In this document: one piece after another, positions 19,945 through 28,848 of the stretch
How the letters are laid out: the number at the start of each line of letters is the position of its first letter
How positions within the stretch are numbered: the first letter of the stretch is position 1
Assembly: GCF_011326725.1 (NCBI RefSeq)
Contig: NZ_JAANCO010000001.1
Span: 2,145,115 to 2,209,114 of the forward strand
Source: Microbacterium excoecariae
GTDB taxonomy: Bacteria; Actinomycetota; Actinomycetes; Actinomycetales; Microbacteriaceae
Direction of reading: 5' to 3'
Length of the DNA stretch: 64,000 nt
The notes under the pieces: generated by a model
The model's input: only the letters and a program-made list of their open reading frames with translations
Databases searched by the model: none
Told to the model about the DNA's origin: nothing
Position numbers and translations under genes: made by a program

Positions 19945-20702
19945 TGTCGTCTGCAGTCGCCGAGGCGCCCGTCGAGAGCGAAGCCATCCAGTCGTACCTC
20001 GTGACGTTCATGGTGCGCCGGTTCGACCCCGAGGTCGACGCCGAGCCGCGCTGGGTGGACTACGACGTGGAGATGTACCCCACCGACCGCGTGCTGGACG
20101 CCCTGCACCGCATCAAGTGGGACGTCGACGGATCCCTCGCGTTCCGCCGCTCGTGCGCGCACGGGATCTGCGGATCCGACGCGATGCGCATCAACGGGCG
20201 CAACCGCCTCGCCTGCAAGACCCTGATCAAGGACCTCGACATCTCGAAGCCGGTGTACGTCGAGGCGATCAAGGGCCTGCCGCTCGAGAAGGACCTGATC
20301 GTCGACATGGACCCGTTCTTCGCGTCCTTCCGCGAGATCCAGCCCTTCCTCCAGTCGCGCAGCGTCCCGGACAAGGGCAAGGAGCGCCACCAGTCGATCG
20401 AGGACCGCGCGCGGTTCGACGACACGACCAAGTGCATCCTCTGCGCCGCGTGCACCTCGTCGTGCCCCGTGTTCTGGACCGACGGCCAGTACTTCGGCCC
20501 GGCCGCGATCGTCAACGCGCACCGCTTCATCTTCGACTCGCGCGACGACGAGGCCGAGGTGCGCCTCGACATCCTCAACGACCAGGAGGGCGTGTGGCGC
20601 TGCCGCACGACCTTCAACTGCACCGAGGCGTGCCCCCGCGGCATCGAGATCACGAAGGCGATCGCGGAGGTCAAGCAGGCCGTCCTGCGCGGGCGCCCCT
20701 GA
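19944..20702 (+). CDS. sdhB: Succinate dehydrogenase iron-sulfur subunit
   Basis: 252 aa electron-transfer subunit. The plant-type [2Fe-2S] cluster ligands lie in RSCAHGICGSDAM and the following LAC; the second domain binds [4Fe-4S] and [3Fe-4S] through CILCAACTSSCP and CRTTFNCTEACPRGI. It is translationally coupled to sdhA (shared base at 19944). Last gene of the operon, followed by a terminator 15 bases later. Confidence 0.97.
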   Translation: MSSAVAEAPVESEAIQSYLVTFMVRRFDPEVDAEPRWVDYDVEMYPTDRVLDALHRIKWDVDGSLAFRRSCAHGICGSDAMRINGRNRLACKTLIKDLDISKPVYVEAIKGLPLEKDLIVDMDPFFASFREIQPFLQSRSVPDKGKERHQSIEDRARFDDTTKCILCAACTSSCPVFWTDGQYFGPAAIVNAHRFIFDSRDDEAEVRLDILNDQEGVWRCRTTFNCTEACPRGIEITKAIAEVKQAVLRGRP

Positions 20703-20717
20703 CCCCTGTCGCCGCAA

Positions 20718-20746
20718 CGGCCCGGATCCCTCAGGGATCCGGGCCG
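20718..20746 (+). terminator. Terminator after sdhB
   Basis: 13-bp perfect stem (20718-20730 with 20734-20746) and a three-base TCA loop, directly downstream of the sdh operon. There is no U-tract. Confidence 0.75.
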
Positions 20747-20782
20747 TCGTCGCGTGTCGGACCTCTCGCATAGCCTGGGGGT

Positions 20783-21616
20783 ATGACCCGCATCGCCTCC
20801 GTCAACGTCAACGGCATCCGCGCCGCCGCACGCAAGGGCATGAACGCCTGGCTCGACGCCTCGGGCGTCGACATCCTCACGATCCAGGAGGTGCGCGGCA
20901 CGCGCGAACACCTCGAGAGCCTCCTCCCCGGCTGGCGGATCCTCGAGCACGAGTCGCTGCAGAAGGGCCGCGCGGGCGTCGCCATCGCCTCGCGCGAACC
21001 GGCCGCAGCGTCGCGGATCGCGCTCGGGGGCGAGGAGCTCGACTCGCACGGCCGCTGGCTCGAAGCCGACTTCGCCGTCGGCGACCGCGTCGTGACCGTC
21101 GTCAGCGCCTACGTCTACACGGGCGAGGTCGACACTCCGAAGCAGGATCAGAAGTGGGCCTTCCTCGACGCGATGTCCGCGCGACTCGAGGAGCTCAACG
21201 GCGCCGGATCCCTCGCCCTCGTCACGGGGGACCTCAACGTGGGCCACCGCGAGCTCGACATCAAGAACTGGCGGGGTAACCGCAAGAAGGCGGGCTTCCT
21301 TCCGCGCGAGCGCGCGTACTTCGACCGGTGGCTCGCCCCCGCGGGCGAGGCCGTCGCGTGCGTCGACGGCTCGACCGGCGCCGGGCTCGGCTGGATCGAC
21401 GTGGGGCGGGCCCACGCCGGCGAGGTCGACGGCCCCTACACGTGGTGGTCGAACCGCGGGCAGGCGTTCGACAACGACACGGGCTGGCGCATCGACTACC
21501 ACCTGGCGACCCCCGCACTCGCCGCGCTCGCGTCGGGATACCGGGTCGACCGCTACCCGTCGTACGACGCGCGGTGGAGCGACCACGCGCCCGTGATCGC
21601 CGACTACGCGCTCTGA
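20783..21616 (+). CDS. xth: Exodeoxyribonuclease III family AP endonuclease
   Basis: 277 aa magnesium-dependent nuclease for base excision repair. The endonuclease/exonuclease/phosphatase fold is seen in order: SVNVNGIRAAARKG, the metal Glu in IQEVRG, LVTGDLNVGHRELDIKN, PYTWWSNRGQAFDNDTGWRIDYHL, and the terminal SDHAPV. A single gene with its own start 36 bases after the sdh terminator. The start ATG 20783 is preceded by TAGCCTGGGGGT, which could be a -10 element with a very short or absent leader. Confidence 0.94.
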   Translation: MTRIASVNVNGIRAAARKGMNAWLDASGVDILTIQEVRGTREHLESLLPGWRILEHESLQKGRAGVAIASREPAAASRIALGGEELDSHGRWLEADFAVGDRVVTVVSAYVYTGEVDTPKQDQKWAFLDAMSARLEELNGAGSLALVTGDLNVGHRELDIKNWRGNRKKAGFLPRERAYFDRWLAPAGEAVACVDGSTGAGLGWIDVGRAHAGEVDGPYTWWSNRGQAFDNDTGWRIDYHLATPALAALASGYRVDRYPSYDARWSDHAPVIADYAL

Positions 21617-21632
21617 GCATTCTCCAAGTCGC

Positions 21633-21654
21633 GTTCACCGACCGTTTACCTTCA
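21633..21654 (+). promoter_or_regulatory. PHO box (PhoP direct repeats) upstream of pstS
   Basis: GTTCACC at 21633 and GTTTACC at 21644 are two direct-repeat units exactly 11 bases apart, matching the actinobacterial PhoP recognition unit (consensus near GTTCACC). It lies about 100 bases ahead of the pstS start. Phosphate-starvation induction of pst by PhoPR follows from established knowledge of streptomycetes and mycobacteria. Confidence 0.75.
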
Positions 21655-21750
21655 GTCTGGCGCCCGGACAGACACCGCGCTTAGCGTCGCTTCTCGTTGG
21701 GTGTCCCTCCCAGCGCCAGACCTGTCCTCCTCAACGGATCGGAACTTCTC

Positions 21751-22851
21751 GTGAAGCTCACTCGTCTTTCCGGCGTCGCCGCTCTCGGCGCCGTCGCCGC
21801 CCTCACGCTCGCCGGCTGCGCCGCGAACGAAGGCGCCAGCTCGGACACCTCCTCGGGCGAGACCGCCTCGGGCCTGTCGGGCACCATCGGCGCGACCGGC
21901 GCCTCCTCGCAGACCGCCGCCCAGGAGGCCTGGGTCGCCGCGTTCCAGACCGCGAACCCCGACGCCACGGTCAACTACGAGCCCACCGGATCGGGCACCG
22001 GCCGCGAGAACTTCATCTCGGGCGCCTCGAACTTCATCGGCTCCGACCGCGCGTTCGAGATGGAGGAGCTCGGCGAGTTCGGCAGCTGCACCTCGGAGAG
22101 CATCGTCGAGGTCCCGGCCTACATCTCCCCCGTCGCCCTCGCGTTCAACCTTCCGGGCATCGACACGCTGAACCTCGACGCCGACACGATCGCGAAGATC
22201 TTCGCGGGGGAGATCACGAGCTGGGACGACGCCGCGATCGCGGACCAGAACCCCGACGCGGACCTGCCCTCGACGGCGATCACCCCCGTGAACCGTTCGG
22301 ACGACTCGGGCACGACCGAGACGTTCGTGACCTACCTCGCCGCGACCGCGCCCGACGTGTGGACCTACGAGGTCTCGGGCGAGTGGCCGATCGACGGCAC
22401 GGAGCGCGGCCAGGGCACGCAGGGCGTGCGCCAGATCATCGCCGACGGCGAGGGCACGATCGGCTACCTCGACGCCTCGCAGGCGCCCGAGGACGCCGGC
22501 CAGGTCGCCGTGGGCGTCGACGGCGAGTACGTGTCGTACTCGGCCGAGGCCGCCTCGGCCCTCATTGAGAACTCGCCGCTGGAGGAGGGCCGCGAGGCCC
22601 AGGACCTCGTCTTCGCGGTCGACCCCGCCTCGGCGACCGGTGGCGCCTACCCGATCGCGCTCGTGTCCTACCTCATCGGCTGCGTCGACTACGAGGACCC
22701 CGAGGTCGCGACGCTCGTCAAGGAGTACTTCAGCTACGTGATCTCGGCCGAGGGCCAGGACACGGCCGCCGAGGCCGCGGGCAGCGCCCCGATCTCGGAC
22801 AGCCTCCGCGAGCAGGCGCAGACCGCGATCGACGCCATCGTCACGGAGTGA
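21751..22851 (+). CDS. pstS: Phosphate ABC transporter substrate-binding lipoprotein
   Basis: High-affinity phosphate receptor tethered outside the membrane. 366 aa from GTG 21751 (MKLTRLSGVAALG), giving a short lipoprotein signal with lipobox LTLAGC; the longer ATG 21697 would place 18 residues ahead of the signal. Ligand-binding elements are visible: GATGASSQTAAQEAW, GSGTGRENF, SDRAFEMEELGEFG, NRSDDSGTTETF and the late SAPISDSLREQ. First gene of pstSCAB; a strong hairpin separates it from pstC. Confidence 0.95.
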   Translation: MKLTRLSGVAALGAVAALTLAGCAANEGASSDTSSGETASGLSGTIGATGASSQTAAQEAWVAAFQTANPDATVNYEPTGSGTGRENFISGASNFIGSDRAFEMEELGEFGSCTSESIVEVPAYISPVALAFNLPGIDTLNLDADTIAKIFAGEITSWDDAAIADQNPDADLPSTAITPVNRSDDSGTTETFVTYLAATAPDVWTYEVSGEWPIDGTERGQGTQGVRQIIADGEGTIGYLDASQAPEDAGQVAVGVDGEYVSYSAEAASALIENSPLEEGREAQDLVFAVDPASATGGAYPIALVSYLIGCVDYEDPEVATLVKEYFSYVISAEGQDTAAEAAGSAPISDSLREQAQTAIDAIVTE

Positions 22852-22893
22852 CCTCACACGCCCGACGTTCGGCCGTAGGCTGAATCCGGCACC

Positions 22894-22944
22894 GGTGCCC
22901 CCGCGCCCCCCTCGAGCACGGCTCGACGGGACCGCGGGGGCACC
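22894..22944 (+). promoter_or_regulatory. Branched hairpin between pstS and pstC
   Basis: GGTGCCCCCGCG (22894-22905) pairs perfectly with CGCGGGGGCACC (22933-22944). Inside the loop TCGAGC (22912-22917) pairs with GCTCGA (22921-22926). It may act as partial terminator or stabiliser so that the receptor is made in excess over the permease. Confidence 0.55.
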
Positions 22945-22988
22945 CGCATGACCCCCTCTCCTGCACGATCCTCGAAGACTGGGAGCCC

Positions 22989-23984
22989 ATGAGCACCTCT
23001 GAGAAGGCGACAGCACCCGAAGCGCCGCCCTCATCGACCCCGGCCGGCAGCATCAAGGCCAAGAAGCGCCCCGGCGACATCGCGTTCTCCGGAACGGCGC
23101 TCGGCGCCGGAATCCTGATCCTGCTCGTCCTCGCCGCGACGGCGTTCTTCCTCATCGGGCAGTCGATCCCCGCGATGACAGGCGACCCCGCGGAGAACCC
23201 GATCCTCGACGGCGAGTCGTTTTGGAGCTTCGTCGGGCCGCTGATCTTCGGCACGCTCTGGTCCTCGCTCATCGCGCTCGTCATCGCGACGCCGATCGCG
23301 GTGGGCATCGCGCTGTTCATCTCGCACTACGCCCCGCGCAGGCTCGCGGCTCTCCTCGGCTACGTCGTCGACCTGCTCGCGGCCGTGCCGTCGGTCGTCT
23401 TCGGCCTGTGGGGCGCGATCTTCTTCTCGAACTTCCTCCAGCCGTTCTACGTCTGGCTGAACGGCGCCGTGGGAAGCTGGCCGGTCTTCAGCCTCTTCTT
23501 CGGCGGCCAGGTCTCCCCCACCGGCAACACGATCCTCACCGCCTCGCTCGTCCTCGCGGTCATGATCCTGCCGATCATGACGGCGATCTGCCGCGAGGTG
23601 TTCCTCCAGACCCCCAAGCTGCACGAAGAGGCGGCGCTCGCGCTCGGCGCCACGCGCTGGGAGATGGTCACGATGGCCGTCCTGCCCTTCGCCCGCGGCG
23701 GCATGGTCTCGGGCGCCATGCTCGGGCTCGGGCGCGCGCTCGGCGAGACGATGGCCGTGACGATGGTGCTCTCCGGATCCCCGATCATCATCCTGCAGCT
23801 CCTGCAGTCGGGGAACCCGCTCACGATCCCCGCGAACATCGCGCTCGACTTCCCCGAGGCATACGGAACGGGCGTCAACGCCCTGATCGCGACGGGCCTC
23901 ATCCTCTTCATCGTGACGTTCATCGTCAACGCGATCGCGCGCTGGATCGTCAACCGCCGCGCCGAGTTCTCGGGAGCGAACTGA
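22989..23984 (+). CDS. pstC: Phosphate ABC transporter permease PstC
   Basis: 331 aa inner-membrane permease with six membrane segments (first at about residue 33). The coupling (EAA) loop is EEAALALGATRWEMVTMAVLP followed by the conserved GxxLGLGRALGETMAV. ATG 22989 has GGGAG six bases upstream. pstA begins 1 base after its stop. Confidence 0.95.
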   Translation: MSTSEKATAPEAPPSSTPAGSIKAKKRPGDIAFSGTALGAGILILLVLAATAFFLIGQSIPAMTGDPAENPILDGESFWSFVGPLIFGTLWSSLIALVIATPIAVGIALFISHYAPRRLAALLGYVVDLLAAVPSVVFGLWGAIFFSNFLQPFYVWLNGAVGSWPVFSLFFGGQVSPTGNTILTASLVLAVMILPIMTAICREVFLQTPKLHEEAALALGATRWEMVTMAVLPFARGGMVSGAMLGLGRALGETMAVTMVLSGSPIIILQLLQSGNPLTIPANIALDFPEAYGTGVNALIATGLILFIVTFIVNAIARWIVNRRAEFSGAN

Positions 23985-23985
23985 C

Positions 23986-25083
23986 ATGACCACCGCAACC
24001 GTCTCCGCTCCCACGGGCGCGCTGACCTCCGGACGCCTGCCCAAGGGCACCGCGTGGGCCGTGCTCGCCGGCGCCTTCGTCCTGTCGGCCATCATCTTCG
24101 CGTTCGCGAACGCCTCGGGCGAGGTCGCCGACTTCAACATCGCCGGCACCCTCTTCGTCGGCATGGTGATCTACCTCGTCGCGATCATGCTCCTGTCGAC
24201 GATCGCGGAGAGCCGCCGCCACGCGACCGACCGGCTCATGACCGGCCTCGTCTCGACCGCCTTCGTGATCGCCTGCCTCCCCCTCGTGTCGGTGCTCTGG
24301 ACCGTCATCGTCAGCGGCCTGGCCCGCTTCGACGCCGAGTTCTTCAGCTTCTCGATGCGCAACATCACGGGCGAGGGCGGCGGGGCCGTCCACGCCATCT
24401 GGGGCACGCTCATCATCACGGGGCTTGCCACGGTCATCTCGGTGCCGATCGGCCTCATGACCTCGATCTACCTCGTCGAGTACGGCCGCGGCGGCCGGCT
24501 CGCGAAGGCGATCACGTTCTTCGTCGACGTCATGACGGGCATCCCCTCGATCGTCGCGGGCCTGTTCATCTATTCGGTCTTCGCCCTCATCATCGGGCCG
24601 GGGGTGCGGATGGGCATCATGGGTGCGCTGGCGCTCAGCGTGCTCATGATCCCCGTCGTCGTGCGCGGGTCCGAGGAGATGCTGCGCATCGTCCCCAACG
24701 AGCTGCGCGAGGCGTCCTACGCGCTCGGCGTGCCGAAGTGGCTCACGATCGTCAAGGTCGTCCTGCCCACCTCGATTGCCGGCATCACGACCTCGATCAT
24801 GCTCTCGATCGCCCGCGTCATCGGCGAAACCGCGCCCCTCCTGCTCACCGCCGGGTACACGAACAACCTGCAGCTGAACCCGTTTGAGGAGTCGAACGGC
24901 CAGATGATGACGCTGCCGGTGTACGCGTACACGCAGTACATGTACCCAAACGCCGCCAACCCCGACGCGTCGCTCGACCGCGCGTGGGCGGCGGCCCTCA
25001 CCCTCATCGTGATCGTCATGGCCCTGAACCTGCTCGCGCGGCTCATCGCCAAGATCTTCGCGCCCAAGATGTCCGGTCGCTGA
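23986..25083 (+). CDS. pstA: Phosphate ABC transporter permease PstA
   Basis: 365 aa, slightly longer than average because of an N-terminal region with three extra hydrophobic segments (about residues 20-105) before the permease core; this is usual in Microbacteriaceae. EAA loop REASYALGVPKWLTIVKVVLP, then ARVIGETAPLLLTAG. Works as a heterodimer with PstC. Confidence 0.94.
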   Translation: MTTATVSAPTGALTSGRLPKGTAWAVLAGAFVLSAIIFAFANASGEVADFNIAGTLFVGMVIYLVAIMLLSTIAESRRHATDRLMTGLVSTAFVIACLPLVSVLWTVIVSGLARFDAEFFSFSMRNITGEGGGAVHAIWGTLIITGLATVISVPIGLMTSIYLVEYGRGGRLAKAITFFVDVMTGIPSIVAGLFIYSVFALIIGPGVRMGIMGALALSVLMIPVVVRGSEEMLRIVPNELREASYALGVPKWLTIVKVVLPTSIAGITTSIMLSIARVIGETAPLLLTAGYTNNLQLNPFEESNGQMMTLPVYAYTQYMYPNAANPDASLDRAWAAALTLIVIVMALNLLARLIAKIFAPKMSGR

Positions 25084-25131
25084 CGCGCCACCCGCATCCC
25101 GTTCTCGAGACAACACAGAAGGATCCCCCAG

Positions 25132-25911
25132 GTGTCCAAGAGCATCGAAGTCAACGACCTCAACGTCTACTACGGCGACTTTCTCGCCGTGGAGGGCGTC
25201 AACATCGACATCCAGCCCCGCACGGTCACGGCCTTCATCGGCCCGTCGGGCTGCGGCAAGTCGACCTTCCTGCGCACCCTCAACCGCATGCACGAGGTCA
25301 TCCCCGGCGCGCGCGTCGAGGGCGAGGTGCTGGTCGACGGCAAGAACCTGTACGACTCGGCCGTCGACCCCGTGCTCGTGCGCCGTCAGATCGGCATGGT
25401 CTTCCAGCGCCCGAACCCGTTCCCCACGATGTCCATCAAGGAAAACGTCCTGGCGGGCGTGAAGCTCAACAACCGCCGTATGTCGCGCGGCGACCAGGAC
25501 GAGCTCGTCGAGCGCTCGCTGCGCGGCGCGAACCTCTGGAACGAGGTCAAGGACCGCCTCGACAAGCCGGGATCCGGCCTCTCCGGCGGCCAGCAGCAGC
25601 GCCTGTGCATCGCGCGCGCGATCGCCGTCTCGCCCGACATCATCCTCATGGACGAGCCGTGCTCGGCCCTGGATCCGATCTCGACCTTCGCGATCGAGGA
25701 GCTGATCGCCGAGCTCAAAAACGAGTACACGGTCGTCATCGTGACGCACAACATGCAGCAGGCCTCGCGCGTGAGCGACAAGACCGCGTTCTTCAACATC
25801 GCGGGCACGGGCAAGCCGGGCAAGCTCATTGAGTACGACGAGACGACGAAGATCTTCACGGCGCCGCAGGTGAAGGCGACGGAGGACTACGTCTCGGGCC
25901 GCTTCGGGTGA
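25132..25911 (+). CDS. pstB: Phosphate ABC transporter ATP-binding protein
   Basis: 259 aa ATPase of the phosphate importer. Walker [10 protein letters not shown] (residues about 38-46), Q-loop [10 protein letters not shown], signature [15 protein letters not shown], Walker [13 protein letters not shown], switch His in [11 protein letters not shown] 25132 with GAAGGA upstream. phoU does not follow, unlike in many other genomes; the operon ends at a terminator. Confidence 0.97.
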   Translation: MSKSIEVNDLNVYYGDFLAVEGVNIDIQPRTVTAFIGPSGCGKSTFLRTLNRMHEVIPGARVEGEVLVDGKNLYDSAVDPVLVRRQIGMVFQRPNPFPTMSIKENVLAGVKLNNRRMSRGDQDELVERSLRGANLWNEVKDRLDKPGSGLSGGQQQRLCIARAIAVSPDIILMDEPCSALDPISTFAIEELIAELKNEYTVVIVTHNMQQASRVSDKTAFFNIAGTGKPGKLIEYDETTKIFTAPQVKATEDYVSGRFG

Positions 25912-25934
25912 TCCGCGAGTTCTGAGCGAACATG

Positions 25935-25964
25935 GAGCCCCGGGGGAATGATCCCCCGGGGCTC
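25935..25964. terminator. Terminator after pstB
   Basis: 13-bp perfect stem (25935-25947 with 25952-25964), ATGA loop. The region 25965-26110 that follows shows no gene. Confidence 0.75.
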
Positions 25965-26110
25965 CTCGTTACACTGGGTGTGCCGGGCCGCAGTCAAAAC
26001 CCCGGGCTCCAACTCTTGCCGCTTCGAGCGGCCTTCCGCCGAGAGGCGTTTTCTGCGGTCCGGCACCTCTGCGTTCGGAAGGCGCCATGCGCCGTGACGT
26101 GCGCGTCGCC

Positions 26111-26740
26111 TCAGATCAGCTCGTCCCGGCGCCACAGCCGCGCGGCGACGTCGAGGTCGTCCGCGATCGACGACAGGCGCAGGGCCCGCGTCGTGAGGGC
26201 CGTCGCGCGCTCGGGCTCCGTGGCCTCCGCGTCGTCGGCGAGGTGCGTCGCCCCGGACGCCTCCACCCGGCAGAACGCGGCGGTGCGATCCAGGGCGATC
26301 GCGAAGTCGCCCGTGAACGCGCCGCGGAGAATCGTGTCGATGAGCGCGACGAGCTCGGGCGGCGAGGCGGGCGTCGGCGCGCCCGCGACGATCGCGTCGC
26401 CCGTGTGCAGCGCGGCGCGTCCGCGCTCGTAGAGCAACGCGGCGAGGGCGGCATCGGCGTGAATGCTCGCCTGCACGAGATATAGCCGCCACAGCGTGCC
26501 CGGGAGGGTCTTCGCGGGCGAGCGCGACCAGAGCTGCGCGATGTCGTCGATGCCGTGCGTCGAGGCGAACCGGATGAGGCGATCGACGACCTCCGGGTCC
26601 TCCTCCGCCCGCACGCGCGCGAGGAGCGTCGCCGCCGTCTGGTGCGCGGCGCGAGACACCTCGGCCGGGTCCTCCGAGGCGAAGAGGCGGTCGAAGGTGC
26701 CAGAGGGCCGGAACACCGGCCGGGGAAAATCGCTCGTCAT
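26111..26740 (-). CDS. Conserved actinobacterial protein of unknown function
   Basis: 209 aa from ATG 26740 (MTSDFPRPVFRPSGTFDRLF), with GGAGGG 5 bases upstream; the open frame extends further but without family sequence. Cytoplasmic, largely helical by composition, with recurring Ala-rich amphipathic stretches. Recognisable conserved blocks are FASEDPAEVSRAAH, IDDIAQLWSRSPAKTLPG, LYERGRAALHTGDAIVAGAP and ATEPERATALTTRALRLS. From memory, database entries of this family in Microbacterium sometimes carry the name RNA polymerase beta subunit, which nothing in the sequence supports. Divergent from a DUF1304 gene. Confidence 0.8.
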   Translation of the reverse strand: MTSDFPRPVFRPSGTFDRLFASEDPAEVSRAAHQTAATLLARVRAEEDPEVVDRLIRFASTHGIDDIAQLWSRSPAKTLPGTLWRLYLVQASIHADAALAALLYERGRAALHTGDAIVAGAPTPASPPELVALIDTILRGAFTGDFAIALDRTAAFCRVEASGATHLADDAEATEPERATALTTRALRLSSIADDLDVAARLWRRDELI

Positions 26741-26840
26741 CGCCCTCCAGGCTACGCTCGCGCACGGACGTGAGGACCCCGGTGCGGCACAATGTGGAAG
26801 GTCCCCGCGCATCGGGCGCGGGAGGGTCCGGGAGCCTGCC

Positions 26841-27224
26841 ATGCTGATCGTCGGTCTCGTCGCCGCGGCGCTTGCCGCCGCGCTGCACGTGTTCATCTTC
26901 TGGCTCGAGTCGGTCGCGTGGACGTCGCCCCGCGCGCGGGCGACCTTCGGCACGTCCCCGGACGAGGCGGCGGCGACCCGGGAGCTCGCGTTCAACCAGG
27001 GGTTCTACAACCTGTTCCTCGCGGTCCTCGCAGCGCTCGGCGTCGTTCTCACGGCCGGGGGATGGGTCGCCGGCCCCACGCTGGTCCTCGCGGGGACGGG
27101 ATGCATGCTCGCGGCGGCACTCGTCCTGCTCATCTCCTCCCCCGACAAGCGGCGGGCGGCCGTGACCCAGGGGGCATTCCCTCTCGTCGCGGTCGCCGCG
27201 ACGACGATCGCGCTCGCCTCCTGA
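26841..27224 (+). CDS. DUF1304 family small membrane protein
   Basis: 127 aa with four hydrophobic segments. The family motif HVFIFWLESVAW at the end of the first segment and ELAFNQGFYNLFLA before the second identify DUF1304 (YqjF-like). GGAGCC precedes ATG 26841. Function is unknown in the family. Confidence 0.9.
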   Translation: MLIVGLVAAALAAALHVFIFWLESVAWTSPRARATFGTSPDEAAATRELAFNQGFYNLFLAVLAALGVVLTAGGWVAGPTLVLAGTGCMLAAALVLLISSPDKRRAAVTQGAFPLVAVAATTIALAS

Positions 27225-27271
27225 AGCGCCGGGACGGGACCGAGGCGCGGGACGCCTCTCCCGACTCGCGC

Positions 27272-27934
27272 TCAGTCAAGCGGCCGCACGAACGTGCGGA
27301 ACGCCCCGCGCTCGGAATGTAGCGACCACAGGCGATCGGCCAGCGCGTCGGCGTCGTGGTCCGGCTCGCCCCCGCCGATACCGAGGGGAATGATGAGCTG
27401 CGCCACGTGAATGTTCTCGGGCGCCAGCGCGTCGTGCAGAAGGGTCGCGTAGGCGGCCTCGCCCGCGAACGCGACCGACGTGCCCGTGACGGCGTCGCGC
27501 GGGCGCACGGCGCTCGATCCGTTCGGAAAGAGGATGGTTCCGCGACCGAGCGCGCGCATGCCGGGCAGGACGGCCTGCACGGCCGCGGCCGGCCCGAGCA
27601 CCGACATCTCCAGCGGCCCGCGGAGGTCGTCCGCCGCCGTCTCCAGGACGGGCTTCATGAACTCGCGCGCGGGGACGGGGCTGTACTGCACCACCTCGAC
27701 GGGGCCGAGGTCGGCCGCCGCCGTCGCCAGCGCTCCGGTCAGGGCCTCCGGATCGCGGACATCCGCGACGTATCCGCGGGCGGTGATTCCGTCCGTGCCG
27801 AGCTCCTGCGCCAGGGCGTGGAGCTTGTCCGCGCCGCGCGCGATCAGGGCGATGTCGAACCCCTCGCGCCCGAACCGCCGTGCGGCCGCCAGCCCGAGCC
27901 CCGGTCCGGCCCCCACAATTGCCATCGTTGTCAT
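27272..27934 (-). CDS. Atypical SDR-like NAD(P)-binding protein lacking YxxxK
   Basis: 220 aa with a clear Rossmann start, AIVGAGPGLGLAAARRFG, and an SDR-like order of secondary structure, including VADVRD. The catalytic segment, however, reads VAFAGEAAYATLLHDAL where classical SDRs have YxxxK, so Tyr and Lys are absent. A Ser-like turn (PNGSSAV) remains. It may be a cofactor sensor or use another mechanism. It is the last gene of an operon behind an MFS exporter and an MmyB-type regulator. The protein at 54244 is its closest relative in the window and has the same loss. Confidence 0.8.
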   Translation of the reverse strand: MTTMAIVGAGPGLGLAAARRFGREGFDIALIARGADKLHALAQELGTDGITARGYVADVRDPEALTGALATAAADLGPVEVVQYSPVPAREFMKPVLETAADDLRGPLEMSVLGPAAAVQAVLPGMRALGRGTILFPNGSSAVRPRDAVTGTSVAFAGEAAYATLLHDALAPENIHVAQLIIPLGIGGGEPDHDADALADRLWSLHSERGAFRTFVRPLD

Positions 27935-27947
27935 CGTGTCTTCTCCT

Positions 27948-28844
27948 TTACGCGCGCTCCGTCGACGCGGCGCGGTGCGCCGTGCGCGGGGCGTCTTCGG
28001 TCATGGCCCAGGACGCGAGCAGGCGCAGGGACTCCTCCGTGGGCGATCCGGGAGTTGCGACGAAGACCGTCATCGAGAGCCCGGGGTCCTGGTCGAGTTC
28101 GAGGGTTTGGTAGTGCAGCTCGAGCCCACCGACCACGGGGTGCCGGAAGGTCTTCTGGCCCGCGTAGTGGCGCCGCACGTCGTGCGCCGCCCAGTATTCG
28201 CGGAACTCCACGCTCTGGGTGGAGAGCTCGCCCACGAGCGCCTGGAGCCGCTTGTCGCGCGGGTTGCGCCCCGCCTCGCGGCGCAGAATCGTGACGTTCG
28301 TCCACGCGGCGCGATCCCAGTCCGGGTAGAAGTCGCGCGCGGACGGATCCAGGAAGATGTGTCGCGAAAAGTTGACGGGCCTGATCGTCGTGCCCGCGTA
28401 GAGCGGCGAATACATGGCGAGCGCCAACGCGTTGCCCGCGACGAGGTCCATCCGGTTGTTCTGGAGGAACGCGGGCGCGGTCTGGATCGCGTCGAGCAGG
28501 TACTGCAGCTCCGGGCGCACCGTCGCGTCGGCCGCCTCGCGCGGCGCGCGGACCCCGGCGGGGTTCGCGTTCCGCGCGAGGTCGAACAGATGCTCGCGCT
28601 CGGCCGCGTCGAACATCAGGGCCCGGGCGATCGCCTCGAGCACCGCGTCGGAGACGCCGCGGAGGTTTCCCCGCTCGAGGCGCGTGTAGTAGTCCACGCT
28701 CAAGCCGGCCAGACGGGCGACCTCCTCGCGCCGCAGGCCCGGCACGCGCCGGCGATCGCCGAACGTCTCGATGCCCGCGCGGTCAGGCGTGACGCGTGCC
28801 CGGCGCGACATGAGGAACTCGCGCACCTCGGATCGGTTGTCCAT
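27948..28844 (-). CDS. XRE-family regulator with MmyB-like ligand-binding domain
   Basis: 298 aa from ATG 28844 (MDNRSEVREFLMSRRARVTP). N-terminal helix-turn-helix (about 8-80) with the hallmark RRVPGLRREEVARLAGLSVDYYTRLERG; C-terminal MmyB/PAS-like domain (about 105-265), known to bind fatty acids or related ligands in this family. It sits between an MFS gene, whose stop lies four bases upstream, and the SDR gene 13 bases downstream, so it probably controls this unit. A paralogue is at 52398-53291. Confidence 0.92.
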   Translation of the reverse strand: MDNRSEVREFLMSRRARVTPDRAGIETFGDRRRVPGLRREEVARLAGLSVDYYTRLERGNLRGVSDAVLEAIARALMFDAAEREHLFDLARNANPAGVRAPREAADATVRPELQYLLDAIQTAPAFLQNNRMDLVAGNALALAMYSPLYAGTTIRPVNFSRHIFLDPSARDFYPDWDRAAWTNVTILRREAGRNPRDKRLQALVGELSTQSVEFREYWAAHDVRRHYAGQKTFRHPVVGGLELHYQTLELDQDPGLSMTVFVATPGSPTEESLRLLASWAMTEDAPRTAHRAASTERA

Positions 28845-28848
28845 CCTG

